Positions 7,400-15,509 of a stretch of DNA of 64,000 bases are shown one piece after another. The position numbers were made by a program, and so were the translations under genes. Within the stretch, counting starts at the first letter, position 1. Every line of letters starts with the position of its first letter. The stretch is taken from positions 1 to 64,000 of the forward strand of contig JAJPIC010000011.1 in assembly GCA_021324915.1 (NCBI GenBank), written 5' to 3'. Source of the DNA: Beijerinckiaceae bacterium (GTDB taxonomy: Bacteria; Pseudomonadota; Alphaproteobacteria; Rhizobiales; Beijerinckiaceae). Below the pieces are notes generated by a model. That model was not told the origin of the DNA. It made no database searches and worked only from the letters and a program-made list of their open reading frames with translations.

Positions 7400-7915
7400 T
7401 CAAAACACCGGCACATTGCGCGCGTTGAGCACGCCCGCGAGATAATCGAGCGCTTTGGCGCGCTTGCGATAGAATGTGTAGGTCGCCCACTTCTTCTGTT
7501 CGCACAGTCGCCGCACGGATTTTCGCCGCGCGGTATGGAGCGCCCAAAGACTTGTGACGAGCGCCATGCCGGGATCGACGCCGCGCAATTCGCGCAGCCA
7601 ATCGAAGGCCTTTTCCATTTCGGCGATCTCGGCCGCGGTCGGGCGCAGCACAGTGAAATTCTGCGCCGCCTCGCGCATGCGCCGCTCGGCCTCGGAGAGT
7701 TCTGCCTGCGCCAGACGATCCGCCCATTCTATGGCGTGTCGCGGCCAATGGCTGCCCGGCTCGCGCGGCCCGCGCAGCCGCGGCAGGCGGTCGAGCGTGA
7801 CGAAGGCCTTCACGAGGCGCCGCCCCACATGTTCCGCCTCCCAGCGCGGGGGAATCGTCTCGCGCGTCTCATCATAAGGACATTCGAGCGCGTTGATCTT
7901 GAGCTCATCCGTCAC
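7400..7915 (-). CDS. Small terminase-like protein (DUF6362-like)
   Basis: The protein (171 residues from GTG 7915) has an N-terminal EAEHVGRRLVKAFVTLDRLP region, a PTAAEIAEMEKAFDWLRELR helix and a C-terminal helix-turn-helix-like end (SVRRLCEQKKWATYTFYRKR). This order resembles DUF6362 proteins found next to phage large terminases, which I take as small-terminase DNA-recognition subunits. GTG 7915 is chosen because GGAG stands 7 bases upstream and the previous gene's stop is 2 bases away. A longer TTG start at 7945 has no ribosome site. Confidence 0.65.
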   Translation of the reverse strand: MTDELKINALECPYDETRETIPPRWEAEHVGRRLVKAFVTLDRLPRLRGPREPGSHWPRHAIEWADRLAQAELSEAERRMREAAQNFTVLRPTAAEIAEMEKAFDWLRELRGVDPGMALVTSLWALHTARRKSVRRLCEQKKWATYTFYRKRAKALDYLAGVLNARNVPVF

Positions 7916-7916
7916 G

Positions 7917-8243
7917 TCAGGCTCCGTCGTCGAGAATGTTCTCAAGAAGGTTCGGCTCGGCCCCGACCGTGAGCAGCAGCACGCGCATCAGTGCTTCGCG
8001 CGTGAGCCCACGCTTTTCCGCCGCCGCGTCGAATCGCGCTTCGGCTTCCGGCGGCAGGCGCGGAAAGGCGGGCTTCGATTCGCGAAACGCGAGGCCAAAG
8101 CGCTGAGCCTGCCGGTGCACGTTATTCGGCGTCGATGAGATCAAGGGGTCGGCGGCGACGCGCTTGGCGGCAAATCCCTGCCCGATCAGAAAGCCGAGCC
8201 GCGCGATGCGCTCGGTCGTCCATGCAGTCTTCGATCTCGACAT
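7917..8243 (-). CDS. GcrA-like DNA-binding protein of the phage module
   Basis: This 108-residue protein's N-terminus (SKTAWTTERIARLGFLIGQG, then an Asn-Asn-Val-His-Arg-Gln-Ala helix) has the W-T-x-E-R, turn and recognition-helix pattern of GcrA-type proteins, alphaproteobacterial cell-cycle regulators that bind methylated DNA with sigma-70. The C-terminal half is unlike GcrA and ends in acidic residues. The start at 8243 follows a perfect AGGAGG. It is the first gene of the leftward set and lies behind the operators at 8277-8310. Phages often carry such transcription factors; the target is unknown. Confidence 0.6.
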   Translation of the reverse strand: MSRSKTAWTTERIARLGFLIGQGFAAKRVAADPLISSTPNNVHRQAQRFGLAFRESKPAFPRLPPEAEARFDAAAEKRGLTREALMRVLLLTVGAEPNLLENILDDGA

Positions 8244-8276
8244 AGATCCTCCTCTCAATTCGAGAAGGATTTATAA

Positions 8277-8310
8277 GGTAATCTTACCGACAGTCAACGG
8301 TAAAATTACA
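8277..8310. promoter_or_regulatory. Operator pair for the S24 repressor (left)
   Basis: GGTAATCTTACC (8277-8288) is a near-perfect palindrome, and GGTAAAATTACA (8299-8310) is a weaker copy 22 bases on. They lie in the 103-bp gap between the divergent GcrA-like and repressor genes, where both promoters must be. The same GGTA-N4-TACC pattern recurs right of the repressor gene. Confidence 0.7.
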
Positions 8311-8346
8311 CAATGCGCGCCGCTCAGAATCGGTCAAACTACCGCT

Positions 8347-9012
8347 ATGGAATTGGAAGATGTCCTTGCTCGTGTTGAGAGCCGGCTGCAAGCGCTGGGT
8401 CTCTCCGCGCATGCCGCATCTCTCGCGGCAAAAAAGCCGGATGCGATCCGCAATCTGCGGCGCGCGGTGAAGAACGGCGACCGGCGCGGCATAACGACCG
8501 AGACGCTCGTCGCGCTCGCGCCTGTCTTGAAGACGAGCGCTGCCTGGCTTCTCGAAGGGGTCGGCGGGCCGGAGCCCGGCAATCATGCGAAAGTCATGGG
8601 CCGAATCGGCGCCGGCGCCGAAATCCTCCCGGAATTCGAACAAATTCCGATAGATGGGCTTTATGACATCTCGGTGCCCTTTTCTATTCCGGAGGATTCG
8701 ATCGCCTTCGAAGTGGAAGGCGAGAGCATGTGGCCGCGCTATGATTCGGGCGACGTCATCATCTGTTGGCGGCAAAGCGAAGATGCGGAGAACGTCGTCG
8801 GCCGCGAAGCGGCGCTGCGTACGCGCGACGGCCGCCGATTCTTGAAACGCGTGCGGCGGGGCGCAGCCGCCGGCACTTACGACCTCGAAAGCCACAACGC
8901 CGCGCCGATCCGCGGGGTCGAAATCGCCTGGGCGGCGCCGGTTCAAGCCGTCGTTCGCGCCGAGCAGTGGCAACGAATCAGTCCCGACTCGAAGCTGACC
9001 CGTGTACGGTAG
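8347..9012 (+). CDS. S24-family phage repressor (CI/LexA-like)
   Basis: This 221-residue repressor keeps the module silent and is probably inactivated by RecA-stimulated self-cleavage. The N-terminal part (about 1-75) is helix-turn-helix-like, and LVALAPVLKTSAAWLLEG is typical of phage repressors. The C-terminal S24 domain has the Ser of GESMWPRY and the Lys of RFLKRV as the expected catalytic dyad; a cleavage region GRIGAGAEI precedes it. ATG 8347 is used; longer frames start in operator DNA. It faces away from the terminase genes and has operator-like palindromes on both sides. Confidence 0.85.
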   Translation: MELEDVLARVESRLQALGLSAHAASLAAKKPDAIRNLRRAVKNGDRRGITTETLVALAPVLKTSAAWLLEGVGGPEPGNHAKVMGRIGAGAEILPEFEQIPIDGLYDISVPFSIPEDSIAFEVEGESMWPRYDSGDVIICWRQSEDAENVVGREAALRTRDGRRFLKRVRRGAAAGTYDLESHNAAPIRGVEIAWAAPVQAVVRAEQWQRISPDSKLTRVR

Positions 9013-9038
9013 CAATACCTTGTATAGGTAATATTACC
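9008..9038. promoter_or_regulatory. Operator pair for the S24 repressor (right)
   Basis: GGTAGCAATACC (9008-9019), overlapping the repressor stop codon, and GGTAATATTACC (9027-9038), a perfect palindrome, share the GGTA-N4-TACC form of the left operators and are 19 bases apart. They precede the small gene at 9073, so the repressor probably controls it as well. Confidence 0.7.
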
Positions 9039-9072
9039 GTATATTCTGGCATCTCCAATTTCGGAGATGCCC

Positions 9073-9402
9073 ATGCTCGAGAGCTTCGATCAGGCGATTG
9101 GCGCCCAGGCGCGCCGCACCGCCGCCCACATGGTCAAATGCCGGGCCCGCGATTACGCGCGCCGCCCGATGACCTTGGAAAACCTTTACCCGGGCCTCGC
9201 GGCTGCGCGGCCCGATGTCATGATCGCGATTGCGGAACATCTCTTGGAGAGCGAGCGCGCAAATCCACGCCGCTGGTTCGGCTTCGGCGGCGAAGTCGGT
9301 GCGCTCAATGCGAAAGCCGTGCAGCTTTTGGGACGTGCGCTGCGGCGCATCGAGGCGCGCGGAACTCGTCAGCGCGAGGCATGGCATGACGAAGGCTATT
9401 AG
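9073..9402 (+). CDS. Hypothetical protein under repressor control
   Basis: This 109-residue basic protein has no recognised family (MLESFDQAIGAQARRTAAHM). It is soluble, helical and Arg-rich, with no membrane segment. ATG 9073 is preferred over 9067 because GGAG at 9062-9065 is then well spaced. It follows two repressor operators by 35 bases and overlaps the irr stop tail to tail by 4 bases. Its position suggests a lytic-phase or regulatory phage gene, but function is unknown. Confidence 0.6.
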   Translation: MLESFDQAIGAQARRTAAHMVKCRARDYARRPMTLENLYPGLAAARPDVMIAIAEHLLESERANPRRWFGFGGEVGALNAKAVQLLGRALRRIEARGTRQREAWHDEGY

Positions 9403-9836
9403 GCCTTTGATTCGGCGCTCTTACGCTGCAGGCGCACGACGACGTCGACCTTGGCGATCTCATAGCCTTCCGGCGGCTCGAAATGATCGGCGAGCTTGCC
9501 GCCTTTGACCATCACGTCGGTGATCTCGCCGCTGTCCTCGAAATAGAAATGGCAATGGTCGGTCGTGTTGGTGTCGAAGATCGTCTTGCCGCCTTCGAGC
9601 GTGAAAGAGCGCACGAGGCCGACCTCAGCAAAGAGGTTGAGCACGTTATAGACGGTCGCCAGCGAGGCGAAGATACGCGATTCATGCGCCTCGGCCGCGA
9701 GCACGTCCGCCGTAATATGCCGGTCGCCCTTGCTGAAAAGGAGCTTGGCGAGGCCAAGCCGCTGCCGGGTCGCGCGCAGCCCATACCGCTCGAGCAGCGG
9801 ACGGATCTGGACAGACGGGATCGGCTGATTAGACAT
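9399..9836 (-). CDS. irr: Iron response regulator Irr (Fur family)
   Basis: This 145-residue Fur-family transcription factor belongs to the Irr branch of Rhizobiales, which represses or activates heme and iron genes when iron is scarce and is controlled through heme. The winged helix spans about 15-85 (RYGLRATRQRLGLAKLLFSK, then SLATVYNVLNLFAEVGLV). The dimer domain carries TDHCHFYFED. Irr proteins usually have three consecutive His there, and this one reads His-Cys-His. There is no Cys-Pro heme regulatory motif at the N-terminus. AGGAG precedes the ATG. hemA lies directly upstream in the same direction. Confidence 0.9.
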   Translation of the reverse strand: MSNQPIPSVQIRPLLERYGLRATRQRLGLAKLLFSKGDRHITADVLAAEAHESRIFASLATVYNVLNLFAEVGLVRSFTLEGGKTIFDTNTTDHCHFYFEDSGEITDVMVKGGKLADHFEPPEGYEIAKVDVVVRLQRKSAESKA

Positions 9837-9992
9837 GATCTAAACTATTCTCCTGCAAGGACTTTCACTAGCATGCCGCGAGGCACGCGCCAATAATCCC
9901 ATAAGGCACGTGGAAATATGTCGCGTTTCGTCGCCGAACGTCATCCGGCGGCGCTTAGCGGCCCGCTACCTTCGTTGGCAAAGGCGACGAGA

Positions 9993-11285
9993 TTATTCCG
10001 CCGCCTTCTTGAATTCGGGGAAGGTGCAGTGCGCGTCCTCGCTCTCGCGACGGAAGGTGACGACGTTCGAATCCTGCTCGAACGGCAGGTCGAGGCTCTT
10101 CCAGACGTCGACGAGCGCCTCGACGAGATGGGCGATATGCGCATCCGTATGGAGCGGCGTCGGCGTGATGCGCAGCCGCTCGCCGCCGCGCTCGACCGTC
10201 GGATAATTGATCGGCTGGATATAAATCCCGTGGCGATCGAGCAGCCGATCGCTCGCCAGCTTGCAGCGCTCCGCGTCGCCGACTTTCACCGGCACGATAT
10301 GCGAGGGATTGGGCATGACAGGCAGGCCCGCGGCCGAGAGCGCGTGCTTGGTCAAGAGTGCCTGGCGCTGATGCAGCGCACGCAGATCTTCGCGATCCTT
10401 CAGCAGGCGCACTGCCGTCCCGGCCGCTGCCGCAACCGCCGGCGGCAGAGCGGTCGTGAAGATGAACGAGGCCGCATAGGAGCGCACCGCATCGATGATC
10501 GTTGAATCTGCCGCAATATAGCCGCCGAGCGCACCGAAGCCTTTCGCCAAAGTGCCCTCGATGACGTCGATGCGGTTCATCACGCCGTCGCGTTCGGCAA
10601 TGCCGCCGCCGCGCGGCCCGTAGAGCCCGACGGCATGGACTTCGTCGAGATAGGTCATGGCGCCGTAGCGCTCGGCGAGATCGGCGATCTTTCCGATCGG
10701 CGCAATGTCGCCATGCATCGAATAGAGGCTCTCGAATGCAATGAGCTTCGGCTGATCGGGATCGGCGGCCCTCAGCAGATCTTCGAGATGGGCGACATCA
10801 TTGTGCCGGAAGATCTGCTTTCTCGCGCCAGAGCGCCTGATGCCCTCGATCATCGAATTGTGATTGAAGGCGTCGGAGAGGATCAGGCAATTGGGCAGGA
10901 GCGCGCCGATCGTGCCGATCGCGGCGAGGTTGGAGATCCACCCCGAGGTGAAGACGAGCGCGCCGTCTTTGCCGTGCAGATCGGCGAGTTCGGCTTCGAG
11001 CCTGACGAGCGGATGATTGGTGCCGGCGATGTTGCGCGTGCCCCCTGCCCCGACGCCATGCCGGCTCGCCGCCTCCTGCATGGCGGCAATCACGTCGGGA
11101 TGAAGGCCCATGCCGAGGTAATCGTTCGAGCACCAGACGACGACGTCTTCGGCCGTGCCGTCCTTCAAATAGCGTCTGGCGTAGGGAAACCGGGCGGGAT
11201 CGCGTTCGATATCGACGAAGACGCGGTAGCGCCGCTCGGCTTGCAAACGGCTCAGGGCGTCTTCGAAATACTGCCGATAATTCAT
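9993..11285 (-). CDS. hemA: 5-aminolevulinate synthase
   Basis: This PLP enzyme condenses glycine and succinyl-CoA to 5-aminolevulinate, the first committed heme step in alphaproteobacteria. It has 430 residues, starting [20 protein letters not shown]. Family landmarks are [44 protein letters not shown] and the PLP-lysine segment [15 protein letters not shown] around residue 245. GGAGGA lies 11 bases before ATG 11285. Downstream, 156 bp away, is irr in the same orientation, which links heme synthesis with its iron/heme regulator. Two CCTAGG palindromes lie about 80 bases upstream of the start. Confidence 0.95.
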   Translation of the reverse strand: MNYRQYFEDALSRLQAERRYRVFVDIERDPARFPYARRYLKDGTAEDVVVWCSNDYLGMGLHPDVIAAMQEAASRHGVGAGGTRNIAGTNHPLVRLEAELADLHGKDGALVFTSGWISNLAAIGTIGALLPNCLILSDAFNHNSMIEGIRRSGARKQIFRHNDVAHLEDLLRAADPDQPKLIAFESLYSMHGDIAPIGKIADLAERYGAMTYLDEVHAVGLYGPRGGGIAERDGVMNRIDVIEGTLAKGFGALGGYIAADSTIIDAVRSYAASFIFTTALPPAVAAAAGTAVRLLKDREDLRALHQRQALLTKHALSAAGLPVMPNPSHIVPVKVGDAERCKLASDRLLDRHGIYIQPINYPTVERGGERLRITPTPLHTDAHIAHLVEALVDVWKSLDLPFEQDSNVVTFRRESEDAHCTFPEFKKAAE

Positions 11286-11516
11286 GACGAACCCGGTCCT
11301 CCGCGGAGCGACGTTTTTGTTAGCTCATCGGACGAAAACCCGTTCGCCGCTGATGCGCCTTACCTAGGGTCCTAGGACGCTGAAACCAAACTTTGCCTGG
11401 ACCCTCTCGCCTTCTCTCCGAAGGGGTTTTTTGCCCAATTTAGAAGGAGTCGCAAGTGGCAGATGGTCTCAGGCCAAAAGTCACCAAATGACTGGATCCA
11501 GGACGTCTATCGCGAC

Positions 11517-11993
11517 CTATTGCGGCCCGCCCGAAACCACTCCGCGGGCGCCCTGGCAGGAGCAATGCGAACCGATCGCGCGCGGGCTGCGCAGTGCGCA
11601 AACTTCGGTTCGCGTCGCGCAATAGGTGCTCGCCGTCGTCGGCTCCTCGGCAGGATTGGGATAGGGATAAGGATAGGGGTAATCGTAATCGTAGCCGTAA
11701 TCATAGGGATAGCCGTAATCGTAGCCATAATAGGGATAGGCCCAATAACCAAGGCCGAGGCCCAATCCCGCGGCACCCCAGCCCCAGCCGCCCCAGCCGT
11801 GATGCCAGCCGCCGTGCCAACCGCCACCGCCGGACCATCCGCCGCCGCCTCCCATGCCGCCGCCGCCCATGCCGCCGCCGAAACCTCCGTGGCCGCCGCC
11901 ACCGCCGGCAAAGCCGCCCGCGGCGAGAACGCTCGAAGCGGATAACCCCAAGGCGATAACGCTCGTCGCCAAGACTTTCGCCAAATACTGCAT
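11517..11993 (-). CDS. Exported Gly/Tyr-rich protein with C-terminal Cys motif
   Basis: A signal peptide (MQYLAKVLATSVIALGLSAS ending AAG) precedes a Gly-rich block, then Trp/His-Gly and Tyr-Gly-Asp-Tyr repeats. The tail contains YCATRTEVC and CSC, four cysteines in the order seen in the paralogue at 13258-13929. 158 residues from ATG 11993, with AGAGGA just upstream. Probably secreted or surface-attached and disulphide-stabilised. Function unknown. Confidence 0.75.
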   Translation of the reverse strand: MQYLAKVLATSVIALGLSASSVLAAGGFAGGGGGHGGFGGGMGGGGMGGGGGWSGGGGWHGGWHHGWGGWGWGAAGLGLGLGYWAYPYYGYDYGYPYDYGYDYDYPYPYPYPNPAEEPTTASTYCATRTEVCALRSPRAIGSHCSCQGARGVVSGGPQ

Positions 11994-12162
11994 GAATTCC
12001 TCTTCCACTGACGCCGGTCAGGCGGCCGCTGGACCTGCATATCGGCGGCGATCTTGAACAATTCCATATTCAGAATCCTGTGCCGGGCTTTGCCCGCAAT
12101 CAATTCTGCGGCATAGGCAATCTCATCCTTAAGGGAAGCTAAACTCGCGGAGCTCGTCCTTA

Positions 12163-13170
12163 ATGCGCGTTCTCGTCACCGGCTCGGCCGGGTTCATCGG
12201 ATTTCATCTCGCGCGTCGGCTCCTTCAGGGCGGTAACGAAGTCGTCGGAATCGACGGCTTCACGCCCTATTACGATCTCTCGCTGAAACAGGCGCGCCAG
12301 GCGCTTCTGGCGGAGGACGGCGGGTTTACCGGCCACCGTTTCATGCTCGAAGATTCCGACGCGCTGCAACGCATCTATGGTGCGGGCTTCGACCTCGTCT
12401 TTCATTTCGCCGCGCAGGCCGGCGTGCGCTACAGCGTCGAAAATCCGCGCGCCTATATCGATGCCAATCTCGTCGGCACTTACAACCTGCTCGAGATCAT
12501 GCGGCATAAGCCGCCGCGCCACGCGCTGATCGCTTCGACCTCGTCGGTCTATGGGGCGAATGCCTCGGTGCCCTTTTTCGAGACGGACCGCGCCGATCAT
12601 CCGCTCTCGCTCTATGCCGCGACCAAGAAAGCAACGGAAGATATGGCGCATGCCTATAGTCACCTCTTCGAAATTCCGGTGACGATGCTGCGCTTCTTCA
12701 CGGTCTATGGACCGTGGGGCCGGCCCGATATGGCACTCTATAAATTCGTCGCCGCAATCCTCGCCGATCAGCCGATCGATCTTTACAATTACGGCAATAT
12801 GCGCCGCGATTTCACCTATATCGATGATCTCGTCGAGGCGATGATACGGCTTTCGCCGCTTGCCCCGCCGAAACCCGCCGATCGGTCGGCGCCGGTTCCC
12901 GGCGACAGTCTCTCGCCGCAAGCGCCCTGGCGCGTCGTCAATATCGGCGCGGGACATCCGGTCGAACTGTCCGATTTCGTCGCCGCCATCGAAGGCGCTC
13001 TCGGCCGCAAAGCGCGGCGCAATCCGATGCCCATGCAGCAGGGCGACGTGCCGCTGACTTTCGCCAATACGGATCTCTTGTTCCACTTGGCAGGCTATCG
13101 GCCCTCGACGCCGGTGACTGAAGGGGTGGCCGCTTTCGTCGCGTGGTATCGCGATTGTTTCGGCGGCTGA
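12163..13170 (+). CDS. NAD-dependent nucleotide-sugar epimerase (UDP-glucuronate 4-epimerase-like)
   Basis: This 335-residue short-chain dehydrogenase of the extended class has the Rossmann motif GSAGFIGFHLARRL at the N-terminus, STSSVYGAN, and the catalytic YAATKKATE (Tyr-x3-Lys). FFTVYGPWGRPDMALYKF and RRDFTYIDDLVEAM are characteristic of UDP-glucuronate 4-epimerases (LspL/CapI type), which make UDP-galacturonate for surface polysaccharides. It stands alone between two convergent Gly-rich genes and ends at a 13-bp hairpin. Substrate assignment is by motif memory. Confidence 0.85.
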   Translation: MRVLVTGSAGFIGFHLARRLLQGGNEVVGIDGFTPYYDLSLKQARQALLAEDGGFTGHRFMLEDSDALQRIYGAGFDLVFHFAAQAGVRYSVENPRAYIDANLVGTYNLLEIMRHKPPRHALIASTSSVYGANASVPFFETDRADHPLSLYAATKKATEDMAHAYSHLFEIPVTMLRFFTVYGPWGRPDMALYKFVAAILADQPIDLYNYGNMRRDFTYIDDLVEAMIRLSPLAPPKPADRSAPVPGDSLSPQAPWRVVNIGAGHPVELSDFVAAIEGALGRKARRNPMPMQQGDVPLTFANTDLLFHLAGYRPSTPVTEGVAAFVAWYRDCFGG

Positions 13171-13181
13171 GCGGACAAAAT

Positions 13182-13210
13182 GAAGAGCAGGACCCGAGGT
13201 CCTGCTCTTC
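13182..13210. terminator. Bidirectional hairpin terminator
   Basis: A perfect 13-bp stem (GAAGAGCAGGACC, loop CGA, GGTCCTGCTCTTC) lies between the convergent epimerase and Gly-rich genes. A T-run (ATTTTTTTG) follows 14-20 bases later on the plus strand. It probably insulates both genes. Confidence 0.7.
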
Positions 13211-13257
13211 TGATCTCACGCATTTTTTTGCACGCACGGGAGCGCGCGCAAAACGCG

Positions 13258-13929
13258 TTACGGCTGCACCGTGCCCGGCACTTGATCGACGCCGTTCTTG
13301 CACATGCAGGCCTCACCGGGCGCCGCCGGATGATCGAGCCCGCAGCTGATCGTCGGTGTCAGGCAATATTCGCCCGAGGCATATTCGGTCGTATAGCCGG
13401 GGCCGTAATCATACGCATAGTCCGGATAATCGTAGCCATAATCATAGGCATAATCCGGGTAGCCGTAATCGTAGCCCCAGCCGTAGACCGGGCCGCCCCA
13501 GCCATATACGCCGCCCCAGCCGCCGCGATCGTGATCCCAGTCGCGACCGCCCCAATGGCCGCCGCGGTCCCAGTCGCGACCGCCCCAGTGGCCGGCGTGC
13601 CAGTTCTCGGCGGTGTTGAAGCCGCCATGGGTGCGGCCCGCACTGAAGCCGCCATAGCCGCCGACATTACCGTGTGCACCGAAGTTGCCGGCCGTGCGGC
13701 CGCCGGTGAACCCGTGCGCTCCGGCATACCCGCCGCCCATATGGCCGCCTCCCATGCCGCCCACATGGCCGCCTCCCATACCGCCCACGTGGCCGCCTCC
13801 CATGCCGCCCACGTGGCCGCCGCCACCGAAGCCGCCGTGACCGTGCTCCATACCTTGCGCAAAGGCCGCCCCGCCCAGAGCGAGGCTCGAGGCGCAAAGC
13901 GCCGCCAATAAAATTCGAGAATGTCGCAT
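13258..13929 (-). CDS. Exported Gly/His-rich repeat protein with C-terminal Cys motif
   Basis: The protein (223 residues) has signal peptide MRHSRILLAALCASSLALGG ending AAFAQ. GGGHVGGMG units are then repeated at least four times. Asp-Trp-Asp/Gly and Tyr-Pro-Asp-Tyr repeats follow, and the tail contains GEYCLTPTISCGL and ACMCKNG. The Cys pattern (C-x5-C, then C-x-C) matches the neighbour at 11517-11993, so the two are paralogues despite different repeats. The His-Gly repeats could bind metal; that is a guess. GGGAG lies before ATG 13929. Confidence 0.75.
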   Translation of the reverse strand: MRHSRILLAALCASSLALGGAAFAQGMEHGHGGFGGGGHVGGMGGGHVGGMGGGHVGGMGGGHMGGGYAGAHGFTGGRTAGNFGAHGNVGGYGGFSAGRTHGGFNTAENWHAGHWGGRDWDRGGHWGGRDWDHDRGGWGGVYGWGGPVYGWGYDYGYPDYAYDYGYDYPDYAYDYGPGYTTEYASGEYCLTPTISCGLDHPAAPGEACMCKNGVDQVPGTVQP

Positions 13930-14120
13930 TCTGCCATCTCCCTTTCGACGATCTGCGGCGGAACAATGAAACCAAAAGGCCGCCAGAGCTGTTCAAGGAA
14001 CAAGGCTCTCGACCGCGAAAGTCTTAGAAGCACAGAAGGTTCCCTGAGCTCGCGCCTCGCTGGCACAAGCCGATTCCACTTTTGCGCGAAGGGCGTTATT
14101 CTGGCGGGACCGAGGGGAGA

Positions 14121-15371
14121 ATGGACCAGATCTTTCGCAGCTTTATTTCCGGCCTGATCAAAACCGGCTCGCTTGAGATCGAAACGGCTTCCGGCCAAAG
14201 GTTCAGGGTGGGCGACGGTTCGGGCGAAAACGTTCGCATCCGGTTTGCGGATAGAGCCGCTGAATGGGCACTGATGCGCGATCCCGGCCTGCGCTTCGGC
14301 GAGCTCTATATGGACGGGCGAGTCACCGTCGAGGAAGGCTCGATCTACGACGTGCTCGCCATCGCCTCGCGCAATGTCGCGCGCTTTTATCAATTCCCCT
14401 GGCTTGCCGCTGCGGAGAAGGTCCGCGCCGCCCTAAACGGCTTGGCGACCCGCAATACTCTCGTTCGCGCCCGGCGCAACGCAACGCACCATTACGATCT
14501 CGACAGCCGGCTCTATTCGCTCTTCCTCGACACCGATCGGCAATATTCCTGCGCGTATTTCGAATCGCCCTCCGCTACGCTCGAGGAGGCTCAGCTCGCC
14601 AAGAAGCGCCATATCGCGGCGAAATTGCTGATCGAGCCCGGCAACCGCGTGCTCGACATCGGCTGCGGCTGGGGCGGGCTCGCGCTCTATCTCGCCCGGA
14701 TCTGCAATGCCAAAGTCACGGGCATCACGCTCTCGCGCGAACAGCTCTGCGTGGCGCGCCGGCGCGCCGCCGAGACGCAGCAGGCGAGCGCGCTCGACTT
14801 CCGGCTGCAGGATTATCGCGAGGTCGGCGAAAGATTCGACCGGATCGTCTCCGTCGGCATGTTCGAGCACGTGGGCCGCCGCTATTACGACACGTTCTTC
14901 CGGCAGATCGCCAAATTGCTCGATAGCGACGGCGTCGCTTTGCTTCACACCATCGGCTCCGAGCATTCGCCGCAGCCAACCGATCCCTGGATCGCCAAAT
15001 ATATTTTCCCCGGCGGCTATATTCCCTCGCTCTCGCAGATCACGCCATCGATAGAGAAGGCCGGGCTCATCGTGACTGACGTCGAAGTGTTGCGGCTGCA
15101 TTATGCCGAAACCTTGCGGTCCTGGCGCGAGCGCTTCCTGGCACATCGCGCGCAAGCCGCGGCGCTCTATGACGAGCGCTTCTGCCGGATGTGGGAATAT
15201 TATCTCTCCGGCGCCGAATGCGGGTTCAGGTTCCTCGGCCAGGTGGTCTTCCAGATCCAGCTCGCCAAGAAGATCGAGACCGTGCCGATGACCCGCGATT
15301 ACATCGTCCGGCGCGAGACGGAGCTGCGCCGCCGCGACACCGCGACCACGGGCCTGCGCATCGCCGGCTGA
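14121..15371 (+). CDS. cfa: Cyclopropane-fatty-acyl-phospholipid synthase
   Basis: This 416-residue SAM-dependent enzyme adds a methylene bridge to unsaturated acyl chains of membrane phospholipids. The N-terminal lipid-binding part has GLRFGELYMDGRVTVEEG. The methyltransferase core shows HYDLDSRLYSLFLD, QYSCAYFE, the SAM motif VLDIGCGWGGLALYLA and FDRIVSVGMFEHVG. Length fits the family. ATG 14121 with GGGGAG in front is preferred over a TTG 39 bases upstream. It stands alone between the Gly-rich gene and glycosyltransferase genes. Confidence 0.93.
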   Translation: MDQIFRSFISGLIKTGSLEIETASGQRFRVGDGSGENVRIRFADRAAEWALMRDPGLRFGELYMDGRVTVEEGSIYDVLAIASRNVARFYQFPWLAAAEKVRAALNGLATRNTLVRARRNATHHYDLDSRLYSLFLDTDRQYSCAYFESPSATLEEAQLAKKRHIAAKLLIEPGNRVLDIGCGWGGLALYLARICNAKVTGITLSREQLCVARRRAAETQQASALDFRLQDYREVGERFDRIVSVGMFEHVGRRYYDTFFRQIAKLLDSDGVALLHTIGSEHSPQPTDPWIAKYIFPGGYIPSLSQITPSIEKAGLIVTDVEVLRLHYAETLRSWRERFLAHRAQAAALYDERFCRMWEYYLSGAECGFRFLGQVVFQIQLAKKIETVPMTRDYIVRRETELRRRDTATTGLRIAG

Positions 15372-15509
15372 AGCCTGGACGCATTCCTCCCGCAAAGGGC
15401 TCAAGCTGGCCCGAAGCTTTCCTCGCATCAGCGGCAAGCCGCCTGCGCCATTGCCTTTCGGCTCCGGGCTTCGCAGGATCGCAATCCGATTCTCTTGTTC
15501 GAGGGAGCC

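Noticed and set aside
11418-11436. Plus-strand terminator-like CCGAAGGGGTTTTTT
   Set aside because: Stem is only four base pairs and no plus-strand gene precedes it.
11286-11460. Iron-control element (Irr site) before hemA
   Set aside because: Only a TTTAGAA half-site at about 11434 was seen; not enough to call an Irr operator.
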